Positions 45,608-55,413 of a stretch of 64,000 nt of DNA are shown here, piece by piece (position 1 is the first letter of the stretch; every line of letters begins with the position of its first letter). The stretch is from positions 124,001 through 188,000 of the forward strand of contig CAZFBS010000001.1 in the NCBI GenBank assembly GCA_964517265.1, in the 5' to 3' direction. The position numbers and the translations under genes were made by a program. Source of the DNA: REEP01 sp964517265. Its GTDB lineage: Bacteria > Pseudomonadota > Alphaproteobacteria > Rhodospirillales > Defluviicoccaceae. A model generated the notes under the pieces. It was not told the origin of the DNA. It ran no database searches and saw only the letters and a list, made by a program, of their open reading frames with translations.

Positions 45608-48600
45608 AGAAGCGGCGAGGGGGCTCGCATCCGTATGCTTCTCGATTATCGGACGCTGGAGGAGGGCGGCGGCATGGGGAAACGTTCTCGTTCGGCGGAC
45701 CAGGTTTCCTTCCACACGTGAACACTCAAGTTGGTAAAGGCCCACGCGCACAGGTGGAACTGCGCCTGAAGCGAAGCGAAGAGATGCTTCGCTTGGCGCT
45801 GGAAGCGGCGGACCAGGGCGCCTGGGGATACGACATCGTCAACGACGAAGCGGTCTACGACGAAAAGGCGTGCCTGCTTTTCGGTCTGTCGGCGGACTCG
45901 CAGATGTATCGGTCCCGGATGATCCAGGACCTTGTTCACCCCGAGGATCGGGCGTACGTCGAGGCGGCCATCCATGCGGCGATGGACCCGGCGGGTGATG
46001 GGCGCCTGGATGTCGAACATCGTGTCGCCGATCCGAATCAGGTGACGCGCTGGCTGTCGATCTGCGGCCGTGCGCTGTTCGAGGGCGAGGGGACCACGCG
46101 CCGCCCGGTATGGATGCTTGGAACGGTGCGCGATGTGACCGACGCCCGTCGTGCGGACGCCGCCCTTCGACGAGAGCGGGAGGCGCTTCAGACGATCATC
46201 GACACCATTCCAGTGATGATCACCATGTATGATCCGGAGGTGAAGGTTCTGCTGCCCAACCGGGAGTTCGAGCGCCTGACCGGCTGGTCCGCCGAGGACG
46301 CGGCGAGCGGCGCGCTGATGGAAAAGTGCTATCCGGACCCGGAGTACCGGCGGGAAGTCAAGGCGTTCATGGACAGCTGCGAAGGCTGGATGGACATTCG
46401 TTTGCGAACGCGGCAGGGGTGCGTCCTCGATACCTCCTGGGCCAACGTCCGGCTATCCGACGACAGGCGGATCGGGATCGGCGTCCACATCGGCGAACGC
46501 AAAGCGAATGAACGGGCATTGGCTGAGAGCGAGGCCCGGCTGCGCCATCTCTTTGAGTCGATCGACGAAGGATACTGTCTGTGCGAGTTGGTGCTCGATG
46601 AGAGCGGCAATCCGGTGGACTACCGTTTCATCGAGGTCAATCCGTTGTTCGAGCAAATGACCGGACTGAAGGATGCCCGGGGGAGAACCGCTTACGAGAT
46701 GGTGCCGGAGCTGGAGCCGTATTGGCTTCAGGCCTATTCCCGCGTGGCGCTTGGCGGCGAAGCATTACGGTTCGAACAGAACTCGGAGACGTTGGGGCGA
46801 CAGTTCGACGTTTTTGCAACGGCGGTCGCGCCACGCGGACGGTTTGCGATTGTGTTCAAGGATATCACGGCGCGCAAGGCAACCGAGGCCGCGCTGATCG
46901 AGAGTCAGACCCGTTTGTTGAACATTCTCGACCAGTTGTTCGCCTTCGTCGGGGTGCTGACGCCGGATGGGATTGTTCAGCACGCCAATCGGGCGCCCCT
47001 GGAAGCGGCGGGGATCACTCTGCAGGATGTCGTCGGCAAACGGTTCGACGAGGCCTATTGGTGGTCCTATGACGAAGGTGTGCGGAGGCAGTTGCGGGAC
47101 GCCATGGAACGAGCCGCTCGCGGTGAGTCGATGCGCTATGATGTCGCTGTACGGATGGCGGGCGGGCGTCTTTTGACTATCGACTTCCAGATCGCGCCGA
47201 TGCGTAACGAGAAGGGAGACATCATCGGTCTGATCCCCTCGGGAATCGACATCGCGCAACGCGTAGCGGCGCAGGAGGAACTGCGGCGGGCACACGCGCT
47301 GCTGGAGGGGATTGCTCAGGGAACGGCCGATCTGATTGCGGCCGAGGACTCCAGCTTTCGCTTTGTCTTTTTCAACGAGGCCTACAAGCGAGAATTCAAG
47401 AAGCTTTGGGGTCAGGATATCGAGCTGGGCACCAATATGGTCGAGGCGCTGGCGCCTTGGCCGGAGGATCAGCGCAAAAAGAAGGAGATCTGGAGCCGTG
47501 CGCTGAATGGCGAGGCCTTCAACATCACCATGGAGTTCGGTCCGGCGGAGGACCAGAGGCATATCTATGATCTGCGTTTTGCTCCGGTTCTCGACGCCGA
47601 AGGGCGTCAGATTGCCGCCGCTCATATCTTGCGGGAGGTCACCGAACAGGTCCGTCTGCAGAAGGCGTTGCAGGAAAGCGAGCGACGCGCCAACACGATC
47701 CTGGAAAGCATCGCCGATGGCTTCATGACCTTGGACAGCGACTGGCGCGTCACGTTTCTCAATTCGCGCGGCGAGGAAATCCTGCGTCCTCTCGGCAAGA
47801 GCCGCGATCAGTTGCTCGGCAAGCCGTTCTGGGAGGCGTTCCCGCAAACCCAGGACAGCATTTTCGAGGAGACGTATCGGCGGGCTGTCCGCGAACAGAC
47901 GACAGCCAGTGTCGAAGCGTTCTATCCCCCGCTCGACAGCTGGTTCGATGTTCGGGCCTATCCGTCGGGGGATGGGCTGTCGATCTATTTCCTCGACATC
48001 AGCGAGCGAAAAAGGGCCGAGGCCCATCGCGAGCTCCTGGTCAAGGAGCTCAACCATCGCGTCAAGAACACGCTTTCGGTGGTTCAGGGATTGGCCCTGC
48101 AAACGTTCAAGGGCTCCGCCATGCCGGTAGCGACAACCAAGGCGTTCGAGAGCCGTCTTGCCGCGCTTGCTGCCGCCCACAACCTGCTGACCCGATCCAA
48201 TTGGGGCGACACGTCCTTGGCCGAACTGGCCAGCGAAACGCTGCAGGCGACATGGTCGCATGATGCCCGCATCCGCCTGCAAGGGCCGCGCGTTATCCTG
48301 CAACCGAAGCAGGCGGTCACCTTGGCGATGGCTCTGCATGAGCTGTGCACGAACGCCATCAAATACGGCGCTCTGTCCACCGAGAGCGGGCACGTCGAGA
48401 TTCACTGGAGCGTTCTGGGCCAGCCGGAGCCGCGGCTGAAGCTGGTCTGGCGGGAGAGCGGCGGGCCTCCGGTTGAGCAGCCGCGCCGTCGCGGATTCGG
48501 CTCGCGGATGGTGCTACAGGCCTTGGCTCATGAATTCGCAGGTCAGGTGACGATGGATTTTCGGCATAACGGGCTGATTTGCACCCTTGCCGATGCTGTC

Positions 48601-48627
48601 CTTGCGAAGAGAGAGACGACGCCATGA
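45604..48627 (+). CDS. Six-PAS HWE-family sensor histidine kinase
   Basis: A 1007-residue cytoplasmic kinase without membrane segments. About six PAS domains follow one another (roughly residues 55-185, 195-300, 305-425, 430-550, 558-680 and 690-805), including LRLALEAADQGAWGYDI and ILESIADGFMTLDSDWRV. The kinase region has the phospho-acceptor His818 in ELNHRVKNTLSVVQ, and LVWRESGGPP gives the HWE class. The first 38 residues look non-homologous and the GTG at 45718 is an alternative start. The receiver gene begins at the stop codon overlap. The signals are unknown, but several small ligands or redox inputs are likely. Confidence 0.93.
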   Translation: MKKRRGGSHPYASRLSDAGGGRRHGETFSFGGPGFLPHVNTQVGKGPRAQVELRLKRSEEMLRLALEAADQGAWGYDIVNDEAVYDEKACLLFGLSADSQMYRSRMIQDLVHPEDRAYVEAAIHAAMDPAGDGRLDVEHRVADPNQVTRWLSICGRALFEGEGTTRRPVWMLGTVRDVTDARRADAALRREREALQTIIDTIPVMITMYDPEVKVLLPNREFERLTGWSAEDAASGALMEKCYPDPEYRREVKAFMDSCEGWMDIRLRTRQGCVLDTSWANVRLSDDRRIGIGVHIGERKANERALAESEARLRHLFESIDEGYCLCELVLDESGNPVDYRFIEVNPLFEQMTGLKDARGRTAYEMVPELEPYWLQAYSRVALGGEALRFEQNSETLGRQFDVFATAVAPRGRFAIVFKDITARKATEAALIESQTRLLNILDQLFAFVGVLTPDGIVQHANRAPLEAAGITLQDVVGKRFDEAYWWSYDEGVRRQLRDAMERAARGESMRYDVAVRMAGGRLLTIDFQIAPMRNEKGDIIGLIPSGIDIAQRVAAQEELRRAHALLEGIAQGTADLIAAEDSSFRFVFFNEAYKREFKKLWGQDIELGTNMVEALAPWPEDQRKKKEIWSRALNGEAFNITMEFGPAEDQRHIYDLRFAPVLDAEGRQIAAAHILREVTEQVRLQKALQESERRANTILESIADGFMTLDSDWRVTFLNSRGEEILRPLGKSRDQLLGKPFWEAFPQTQDSIFEETYRRAVREQTTASVEAFYPPLDSWFDVRAYPSGDGLSIYFLDISERKRAEAHRELLVKELNHRVKNTLSVVQGLALQTFKGSAMPVATTKAFESRLAALAAAHNLLTRSNWGDTSLAELASETLQATWSHDARIRLQGPRVILQPKQAVTLAMALHELCTNAIKYGALSTESGHVEIHWSVLGQPEPRLKLVWRESGGPPVEQPRRRGFGSRMVLQALAHEFAGQVTMDFRHNGLICTLADAVLAKRETTP

Positions 48628-48986
48628 GCACGCTGACGGGTAAGCGGATCCTGGTGGTCGAGGATGAGTTCATCATCGCGGCGATGGTGGAGGATATCCT
48701 GCTCGAAGCGGGCGCGATCGTGATCGGCCCCGTCTACAAAATTGAGGACGGCCTCCTCTATGCGCAGCGGGAAACGATCGACGCCGCGATTCTGGACGTC
48801 AACATCAATGGCGCGTCGAGCGAAGCCATTGCCGAGACCCTGACGAATCGCGGCATCCCGATGGTGCTGGCCACCGGCTATGGAGCAGCGGGCCTGAAAC
48901 GGTTCCAGGCGCCTGTTCTCGACAAGCCGTACACGAGGGAATCGCTTGTTGCCGCCCTTCGACGCGCGATGGCGAGCCAGCCATAA
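48624..48986 (+). CDS. Single-domain response regulator partnered with the six-PAS HWE kinase
   Basis: A 120-residue receiver domain with no output domain. The acidic pocket is VEDEF, the phospho-acceptor is Asp58 in AILDVNINGA, the signalling threonine lies in VLATGYG, and the lysine is in VLDKPYTRES. The ATG overlaps the kinase stop as ATGA. The protein closely resembles in size and plan the receiver at 26935, so the two kinase-receiver pairs may share a downstream target. Confidence 0.93.
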   Translation: MSTLTGKRILVVEDEFIIAAMVEDILLEAGAIVIGPVYKIEDGLLYAQRETIDAAILDVNINGASSEAIAETLTNRGIPMVLATGYGAAGLKRFQAPVLDKPYTRESLVAALRRAMASQP

Positions 48987-49031
48987 GGGGACGAAAAGCC
49001 CTGCATCTGGCGTGCTTGCCGGTGTCCGTTC

Positions 49032-49523
49032 TCACTCGAGGATCAGGTGGCGGAACAGCACGGCGGACGCCACGGCAGGCGCGATAACGGGATTAAGGGC
49101 GGCGAGAATTTCACGTCGAATGCGCTCAGCGCCAGCGTTTCCTTCAAGATCCCGACGATCAAAGGCACCGAGGCGGGCCTTGAGGAGAGTCTCGATCGTG
49201 CCTTGATGGGCCGCGAGGCCCGTCAACCGGCTCTCCGGCACTTCAACCGTGAAGGCCAAGTGAACCGCATGTGCTCGGGCTGGGCCGGCTCTCAGTTCCG
49301 CAACAAAGGCGGGAAACTCGTGAAAGACCTTGGTTTCATCGAGGTCAAGTATTGCCTGCGGGGCAGGAGGATGTCGCATCGTCGCCCCTGCCAGCAGCGC
49401 GATGACGAGGATGGCACCTCCCATGACAGCCATGATCCCGCTTCGGCTTTTGCTCCGCAGCCAAGCTCTCAAGGCGCCCCTGAGGACGGCGGGATGAAGA
49501 AACAGAAGCGCTTTGCGTGACAT
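49032..49523 (-). CDS. FliL-like membrane protein
   Basis: A 163-residue protein with one helix (about residues 30-48, IMAVMGGAILVIALLAG). It is followed by a domain that resembles FliL: FPAFVAELRAGPARAHAVHLAFTVEVPESRL and a C-terminal helix ending SAVLFRHLILE. FliL normally sits at the flagellar motor. No other flagellar gene is present in the window, so this may be a stomatin-like or orphan member. GAGGCGG lies just before the ATG. The gene is convergent with the receiver gene. Confidence 0.75.
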   Translation of the reverse strand: MSRKALLFLHPAVLRGALRAWLRSKSRSGIMAVMGGAILVIALLAGATMRHPPAPQAILDLDETKVFHEFPAFVAELRAGPARAHAVHLAFTVEVPESRLTGLAAHQGTIETLLKARLGAFDRRDLEGNAGAERIRREILAALNPVIAPAVASAVLFRHLILE

Positions 49524-49670
49524 ATCCGCCTCTTCCCGGTGCGCTCCGCGACGGCGCCCCTTCCGCAGGCGCTTCCACGGCGTAGGGCCTACCGATAGGA
49601 ACGGTGCCCGAAAACCATTGAAAAGCGGTTAGGCGTTCGCTTCCGCGCGCGGGCATTCGACGTTATGTTC

Positions 49671-50177
49671 TTACCCGGTCTTCGGTACTTCAATCCCGGT
49701 CTTCGGCACATCGACGTCCGCCGACACCGGCTCGTAGTCGCCCGGCCGACGCAGCATCTTGTCAACCTCCGCTGCGTGCCGCGTCTCCTCGGCGATCATC
49801 TGCCGGGCGTACTCCTCCAGCATGATGTCCTGCCCCTCGGTGATCTTCAGCAACTGACGATAGAGAACCAGTGCCTCATGCTCGTGTTCCAGCGACTCGC
49901 GGAGGATCGAGCCGATGTCGTGCTTGTGGCTTTCCAACAGTCTTCCGATCTCTAAAGACGGATGCCCGCCCAGCAGCGTGATCAGTTCACCCGCTTCCTG
50001 TGCATGGAGAAGAGACTCGCTGGCCTGCTCGCGCAGCCACTTGATGATCGGAATGCGGTTGTACCCGTAGACCATGAACGAGTAGTGGGTATAACGTACC
50101 ACACCCGCCAGCTCAGCCTCGAGGATCTTGTTGAGCACCTCAATAACGGCGGCCTTATCCATCGTCTGGTCCAGCAT
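49671..50177 (-). CDS. Ferritin-like di-iron protein (bacterioferritin family)
   Basis: A 168-residue four-helix protein. Ferroxidase-type ligands are visible: Glu in ILEAELAGVVRY, Glu and His in SESLLHAQEAGE, Glu in HEHEALVLYR, and Glu/His in IAEETRHAAEV. The methionine that binds haem in classical bacterioferritin is not at the expected place near ESLLHAQ, so a haem-free ferritin is likely. The last residues repeat as DVPKTGIEVPKTG, encoded by a near-tandem 21-base repeat (about 49674-49715). GGAGG precedes the ATG at 50177. Confidence 0.86.
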   Translation of the reverse strand: MLDQTMDKAAVIEVLNKILEAELAGVVRYTHYSFMVYGYNRIPIIKWLREQASESLLHAQEAGELITLLGGHPSLEIGRLLESHKHDIGSILRESLEHEHEALVLYRQLLKITEGQDIMLEEYARQMIAEETRHAAEVDKMLRRPGDYEPVSADVDVPKTGIEVPKTG

Positions 50178-50435
50178 GAGTCCCTCCAGGTTTCTTCAGG
50201 GGAAGCATCCGCTCGTGGGCGTTCTTCAGCGGGTGCAGCGGCGTTCCAGACAGCCAGATCGCAAAGAGGCGTATACCACTCTTCACAACATGACCTTTAC
50301 ACGCCATCGGCAACCGCTGCATGACCAGGAACTGCGTCTTTGCCTAACAGAACAACGCTGTCGGCGCAACGAACGCGTAGCAGAATATCTCACCTCGATA
50401 CGCTATACCCGGGCCAGGGCCAGGGACGGGGCAAA

Positions 50436-50903
50436 TTATAGCGCCTTCGCTGCTGTGAGCACTTCGGCGGCGTGGCCCGACACTTTTACTTTGCGCCAGA
50501 CCCGTTGAATCACCCCGGCCGCATCGATGAGGAAAGTGGTCCGTTCGATGCCCATGTAGCTCTTGCCGTACATGCTCTTCTGTACCCAAACCCCCAGTGC
50601 GGTGCAAAGTCGGCCGTCTTCATCGGCAACAAGGGTGAACGGGAGGGCGTGCTTTGCCTTGAACTTGGCGTGGCTGGCAACGCTGTCCCTGGAGACGCCG
50701 ACAATCAGCGTGCCTGTTGCCGCCAGTGCGTCCGCAATGTCGCGGAACGCCTGCGCCTCCTTGGTGCAGCCGGAAGTGTCATCCTTTGGATAGAAATAGA
50801 GAACCACCTTCCTGCCGCTCAAATCGCCTTTGGACAGGGTGCCGCCCCCATCCGTCGGCAGATTGAACTCTGGCAGAGGCTGCCCGATGACGTCTTCGCT
50901 CAT
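50436..50903 (-). CDS. bcp: Bcp-type peroxiredoxin
   Basis: A 155-residue thiol peroxidase (bacterioferritin comigratory protein / PrxQ family) that reduces hydrogen peroxide and organic peroxides. The active-site region is PKDDTSGCTKEAQAFRD, with the peroxidatic cysteine; the usual nearby resolving cysteine five residues later is not present. Other cues are VVLYFYPKD and the late RTTFLIDAAG. It lies 57 bases downstream of glnE on the same strand. A thioredoxin-dependent mechanism is usual for the family. Confidence 0.93.
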   Translation of the reverse strand: MSEDVIGQPLPEFNLPTDGGGTLSKGDLSGRKVVLYFYPKDDTSGCTKEAQAFRDIADALAATGTLIVGVSRDSVASHAKFKAKHALPFTLVADEDGRLCTALGVWVQKSMYGKSYMGIERTTFLIDAAGVIQRVWRKVKVSGHAAEVLTAAKAL

Positions 50904-50960
50904 GCTTCCGATCTCGCCTGCCTGCTTCTTGATCGCGCCTCAGATACGCAGGTGTCCGGA

Positions 50961-53951
50961 TCACGGATCACGGGACCGCAGGGCGGCCGCCTTGTCCTCG
51001 ATCAAGCTTTGAAACAGCGCGCGGATCCGTTCGGCCGTTGCCTGCATCCGTGCGACAAGCTGCGGGAAGTCGAGGCCGTCGATTCCCCTGACGGCGCGGC
51101 GAAGCGCTTCCGGCGCATCGGCGCCACCGACGGCGCTCACCGGACCGGTGAGCGTGAGGCGGAGACGGGCTTGTACTGTTTGCCAGAGCTCAAGGGCGTC
51201 CAACAGATCGTTCCCGGCATCCTCTGCGATCAGTCCGGTGTCGCGGCAGGTTTTCAAAGCCTCGGCGGTGGTGGTGGAAAGAATGCGAGTATGGTTGTGA
51301 GCGTGGAGCAGCTGAGTGTATTGTGCGATGAACTCGATGTCGACAAGACCGCCACGCAGATGCTTCACCTCCCACAGCGAGTCGGTGTGATGTTCCGCAT
51401 CCATCAAGATCCGCATGTCGGCCACGTCGATCACCAGTTGCGCCGCGTCCCGGCGCTGGATCAATACATGGTGGATGACCGTTCTTAGGTCGCTCATCAG
51501 GCGCTCGGGCCCGCAGATGGGGCGGGCCCGAGTCAACGCCATCTGCTCCCAGGTCCAGGCAGTACTGCGCTGGTAACGCTGAAAGCTCTCGAAACTGACC
51601 GCAATCGGACCGGCCTTGCCTGACGGCCTGAGGCGCATGTCCACTTCGTAGAGAACCCCCTCGGCCGTCGGCGCCGTGATGGCGTTGATGAATCGCTGGC
51701 TGAGGCGGGCGAAGTACTGGCTCGTCGCCAGCGGTCGGCGCCCGTCCGATTGGGCTCCTTCCTCAGGCGTCGTGTAGACGAAAATGAGGTCGAGATCGGA
51801 GGTCGCCGTCATTTCCCGGCCGCCCAGTTTGCCGAGCGCGAGGATTGCCATCTCGCATCCCGGCACGCGGCCATGGCTGGTGGCGAATGTGGCTTCGACA
51901 CGCGGATAAAGGGCCCGCAACGCCACCTCGGCGATGTCACTGAGGGCGCGCCCCGCCTGTGCGGTCTCGATGAAACCGCGCAAGCTCTGGATCCCGATCT
52001 GGAACTTCCGGTCATTGGTCCAGCGGCGCGTGAGATCGAGCGCATCCTGCAGATCCGGCGCCTGCGCAAGCGTCGCCTCCAAATCCAGCGCAAGGTCTTC
52101 TGCCGATGGCGGCGGGGCAAACAGGTCCGCCATCAGAACCCCTTCCAGAAGAAGCGGATTCCGGGTCAGATGCCTGGCCAACCGTGGCGCGCCGCCCATG
52201 ATCTCCGCCACGAGCCCCAGTAGTTGCGGCTTCGAATGAAACATCGAGAACAGCTGGACACCCGCTGGCAGGCCGCTGAGGAAGCGGTCGAACGCGAGCA
52301 GTGAGGCATGGGGGTCGGGGGTGTCCGCTAGCGCCTTGAGCAGGACGGGCATCAACTCGGTGAGCAATTCGCGCGCCCGGGTGCTGCGCATGGCCGTATA
52401 GCGGCCATGGTGCCAACCGCGGACCACGTCGTCGACCGTCAGAGGGTTCGAGAAGCCGAGCGCCGCAAGCGTGTCCAGGGTATCGGGATCGGCTTCGGCG
52501 CCGGTGAAGACCAGGTTGCCGCCGATCTCCCCTTCGGCCGACAGGGCCGGCGAGTCTTCGAACAGGTTCGCGTACAGAGACTCGACCCCGCGCAGGTGGT
52601 GAACAAGATCGCGCTCGAACTGCTCAGGTTCGGCGTAGCCGAGAAAGTTGGCGAGGGCATGGAGTCCCTCTGGGCTGCGTGGAAGGGTGTGGGTCTGCTC
52701 ATCGTTGATCATTTGCAACCGATGCTCAACCTTCCGCAAAAATCCGTAAGCGTCGATCAACGTCGCAGCGCTGGTTTGCTCAATGATGCCGTGCCTGGCA
52801 AGCAGTTGCAGCGCATCGACGGTTGCGATCGCCCGCAGGTCCGGCACCCGGCCGCCCCAGATCAACTGCTGGGTCTGGGCATAGAACTCGATCTCGCGGA
52901 TCCCGCCACGGCCAAGCTTGATGTTGTGCCCCGCAACAGCGATCGTGCTACCACCGCGATGGCTGTTGATCTGGCGTTTGATCGAATGGATATCCTGGAT
53001 CGCGGCAAAATCCAAATTCCGGCGCCAGACGAACGAACGCATCGTGCGCAAGAATACCTCGGCGGCGTCGCGGTCTCCGGCGATCGGACGGGCCTTGATC
53101 ATCGCTGCGCGTTCCCAGTTTTGGCCCAGCGTCTCGTAGTATGTCTCCGCGGCCAGCACCGAGACGGCTGCCGGAGTGGAACTGGGGTCGGGTCGAAGCC
53201 GAAGATCGGTACGAAAAACGTAACCGTCGGCCGTTCGCTCGTCCATCAGTCGAACCAAGCCTTGCGTCAAGCGAACGAAGTGGGATTGCAGGCGATCGGC
53301 ATCTTCGGTGACGACCCGCTCCTCGTCATAGAAAACGATCAGGTCGATGTCGCTGGAATAGTTCAGCTCGCCTGCGCCCAATTTGCCCATGGCGAGCACG
53401 ATCAACCCCGAATTCCGCTGTGGATCCTCCGGGTCGGTGAGGGTGAAGGCGCCACGCCGCGCCGTCTCGATCAGCATGTGACTGGCCGCACATTGCAGGG
53501 CTGTTTCGGCAAACTCCGAGAGTGCGCCCGTAATTTTGGCCAGCGGCCAGCTTTCGGTGATGTCCGCGACGGCCACGGCGAGTGCCAGCCGACGTTTCGC
53601 GATCCGCAGCGCACGGCCGGGATTGGCGCCGCCAATGGCTTCTCGGGTGGCTTGGGCGGTCATCGCCAACACGCTGTCGCGGGCTTGGTCCGGTCCGTGG
53701 ACGATGAGATTCGCCGTGAACTCCGGCTCCCGGGCGGCAATCGCGGAGAGATAGGGGCTGTTGCCAAACAGGAAGTGCAGCAAGCGGCTCGCCGCCGGAT
53801 CGCCGCTCATCTCCGCCGCCAGCCGCGCGAGCGCTGCATCTCCGGTTTCCTCGGCTGCCTCCCGCCAACGCTCAAGCCCCACCCGCGCAGCATCGCGATC
53901 GAGCGGAGCTGGTAAACCAGAGGCGACATGCGCGAGATCGAGAGCGGTCAT
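50961..53951 (-). CDS. glnE: Bifunctional glutamine synthetase adenylyltransferase/removase
   Basis: A 996-residue regulator that adds or removes AMP on glutamine synthetase in response to PII proteins. Two nucleotidyltransferase domains are visible. The N-terminal deadenylylating domain has GKLGAGELNYSSDIDLIVFYDEE; the C-terminal adenylylating domain has LGKLGGREMTATSDLDLIFVY. A central regulatory region and the late helical domain (HTDSLWEVKHLRGGLVDIEFI) complete the standard plan. Length is as expected. Together with gltBD it represents nitrogen assimilation control in this window. bcp follows on the same strand. Confidence 0.97.
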   Translation of the reverse strand: MTALDLAHVASGLPAPLDRDAARVGLERWREAAEETGDAALARLAAEMSGDPAASRLLHFLFGNSPYLSAIAAREPEFTANLIVHGPDQARDSVLAMTAQATREAIGGANPGRALRIAKRRLALAVAVADITESWPLAKITGALSEFAETALQCAASHMLIETARRGAFTLTDPEDPQRNSGLIVLAMGKLGAGELNYSSDIDLIVFYDEERVVTEDADRLQSHFVRLTQGLVRLMDERTADGYVFRTDLRLRPDPSSTPAAVSVLAAETYYETLGQNWERAAMIKARPIAGDRDAAEVFLRTMRSFVWRRNLDFAAIQDIHSIKRQINSHRGGSTIAVAGHNIKLGRGGIREIEFYAQTQQLIWGGRVPDLRAIATVDALQLLARHGIIEQTSAATLIDAYGFLRKVEHRLQMINDEQTHTLPRSPEGLHALANFLGYAEPEQFERDLVHHLRGVESLYANLFEDSPALSAEGEIGGNLVFTGAEADPDTLDTLAALGFSNPLTVDDVVRGWHHGRYTAMRSTRARELLTELMPVLLKALADTPDPHASLLAFDRFLSGLPAGVQLFSMFHSKPQLLGLVAEIMGGAPRLARHLTRNPLLLEGVLMADLFAPPPSAEDLALDLEATLAQAPDLQDALDLTRRWTNDRKFQIGIQSLRGFIETAQAGRALSDIAEVALRALYPRVEATFATSHGRVPGCEMAILALGKLGGREMTATSDLDLIFVYTTPEEGAQSDGRRPLATSQYFARLSQRFINAITAPTAEGVLYEVDMRLRPSGKAGPIAVSFESFQRYQRSTAWTWEQMALTRARPICGPERLMSDLRTVIHHVLIQRRDAAQLVIDVADMRILMDAEHHTDSLWEVKHLRGGLVDIEFIAQYTQLLHAHNHTRILSTTTAEALKTCRDTGLIAEDAGNDLLDALELWQTVQARLRLTLTGPVSAVGGADAPEALRRAVRGIDGLDFPQLVARMQATAERIRALFQSLIEDKAAALRSRDP

Positions 53952-54014
53952 GATCCAACAGTTTTCCGATAGCCGCGGTGGTTCCGTCCGCTCGGCGCCA
54001 GCCAGCCTGGCATG

Positions 54015-55271
54015 CTAGACGGCTCGGATCAGCACGTGCTGCTTCTTGCCTGCGGACAGTTTGATTGCACCGTCCGTCGTCAGATCGGCATCCGTCACCG
54101 GCTGCACCTCGGTTGCCACGACGGCGTTGTTGATCCGGGCGCCGCCGCCCTTGATCAGGCGTCTTGCCTCGCTGTTGCTCGCCGCAAGACCGGCCCGCCG
54201 GAACAACTCGAACGCCGGGATTCCGGTTTGGAGTTCGGATTCGGGAACATCGATCGAAGGCAAGGTCTGGCCGGCTGCCCCATCGGCGAATGTCCTTCGC
54301 GCCGTCTCTTCCGCGTCGGCCGCCGCCTCGGCGCCGTGGCACAGCGTTGTTGCCTGATTGGCGAGCGCCACCTTGGCTTCGTTCCGGGCGGCGCCCTCGA
54401 GCCGCTCGAGCCGTTCGATCTCCGCCAGCGGCAACTCGGTGAACAGGCGCAGCATTCGGCCGACATCAGCGTCGTCCGTGTTGCGCCAGAACTGCCAGTA
54501 ATGGTATGCAGACAGCAACCGCTCGGAGAGCCAGACGGCCCCCGCCGCCGTTTTGCCCATCTTGGCTCCGGACGCGGAGGTAATCAGGGGTGTCGTCAAT
54601 CCGAACAACGTGCGCCCGTCGACACGGCGGCCAAGCTCGACGCCGTTGACGATGTTGCCCCACTGGTCGGAGCCGCCCATCTGCACGACGCAGGCCTCGC
54701 GCCGGGACAGCTCCACAAAATCATAAGCCTGAAGGATCATGTAATTGAACTCAAGAAAGGTCAGTTGCTGCTCACGCTCGAGGCGCAATCGGACGGAATC
54801 GAATGCCAGCATCCTGTTGACGGAAAAGTGCCGGCCGTAATCACGCAGGAACGGGATGTAGTGCAGCTTGTCGAGCCAGTCGGCGTTGTTGACCATCATC
54901 GCGTCGGCGGGGCCATCGCCGAAGGTGATGAAGCGGGAGAAGACTTCCTTGATCCCCGCCATGTTGGTTGCGATGTCGTCCTCGGTCAGGAGCTTGCGTG
55001 CCTCATCGCGGCCGGACGGATCGCCGACCTTGGTGGTGCCGCCGCCCATCAGCACAATGGGCTTGTGACCCGATTGCTGGAACCGCCGTAACAGCATGAT
55101 CGCAACCAGGCTGCCGACATGCAGGCTGGGGGCGGTGCAGTCGAACCCGATGTAGCCTGCGACCGGCGCGTGCTCGACGAGCAGGCGGTCCAGTCCGTCC
55201 AAGTCGGTGCACTGGTGCAGATAGCCGCGATCGACGATGGTCTGAAGGAACTCGGACTGGTATTGCGACAT
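54015..55271 (-). CDS. tyrS: Tyrosyl-tRNA synthetase
   Basis: A 418-residue class I aminoacyl-tRNA synthetase that charges tRNA-Tyr. The HIGH-like motif is HVGSL in FDCTAPSLHVGSLVAIM, and the KMSKS-like motif is the KMGKT at SASGAKMGKTAAG. A C-terminal S4 RNA-binding domain is seen in RRAGLAASNSEARRLIKGGGARIN. The ATG at 55271 (MSQYQSEFLQTIVDRGY) matches the family start; a longer reading to 55463 overlaps the divergent anmK region. It is divergent from anmK. Confidence 0.97.
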   Translation of the reverse strand: MSQYQSEFLQTIVDRGYLHQCTDLDGLDRLLVEHAPVAGYIGFDCTAPSLHVGSLVAIMLLRRFQQSGHKPIVLMGGGTTKVGDPSGRDEARKLLTEDDIATNMAGIKEVFSRFITFGDGPADAMMVNNADWLDKLHYIPFLRDYGRHFSVNRMLAFDSVRLRLEREQQLTFLEFNYMILQAYDFVELSRREACVVQMGGSDQWGNIVNGVELGRRVDGRTLFGLTTPLITSASGAKMGKTAAGAVWLSERLLSAYHYWQFWRNTDDADVGRMLRLFTELPLAEIERLERLEGAARNEAKVALANQATTLCHGAEAAADAEETARRTFADGAAGQTLPSIDVPESELQTGIPAFELFRRAGLAASNSEARRLIKGGGARINNAVVATEVQPVTDADLTTDGAIKLSAGKKQHVLIRAV

Positions 55272-55413
55272 GCGGGGATCGACTCGCTCAGCAGGGAAAC
55301 AGACGATGGCGCAGTTAACACGAACGAACGCGACGCACAACGGGCGCTCCGCGCCGCTGTTCCGGTTGTCGCCGCAAGAGGCGTCGGCGGTCGAGCCGGT
55401 TGCGGGAGAACGG

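Noticed and set aside
52407..53915. 502-codon open frame opposite glnE
   Set aside because: Shadow of the conserved glnE gene; composition driven by the third-position GC bias.
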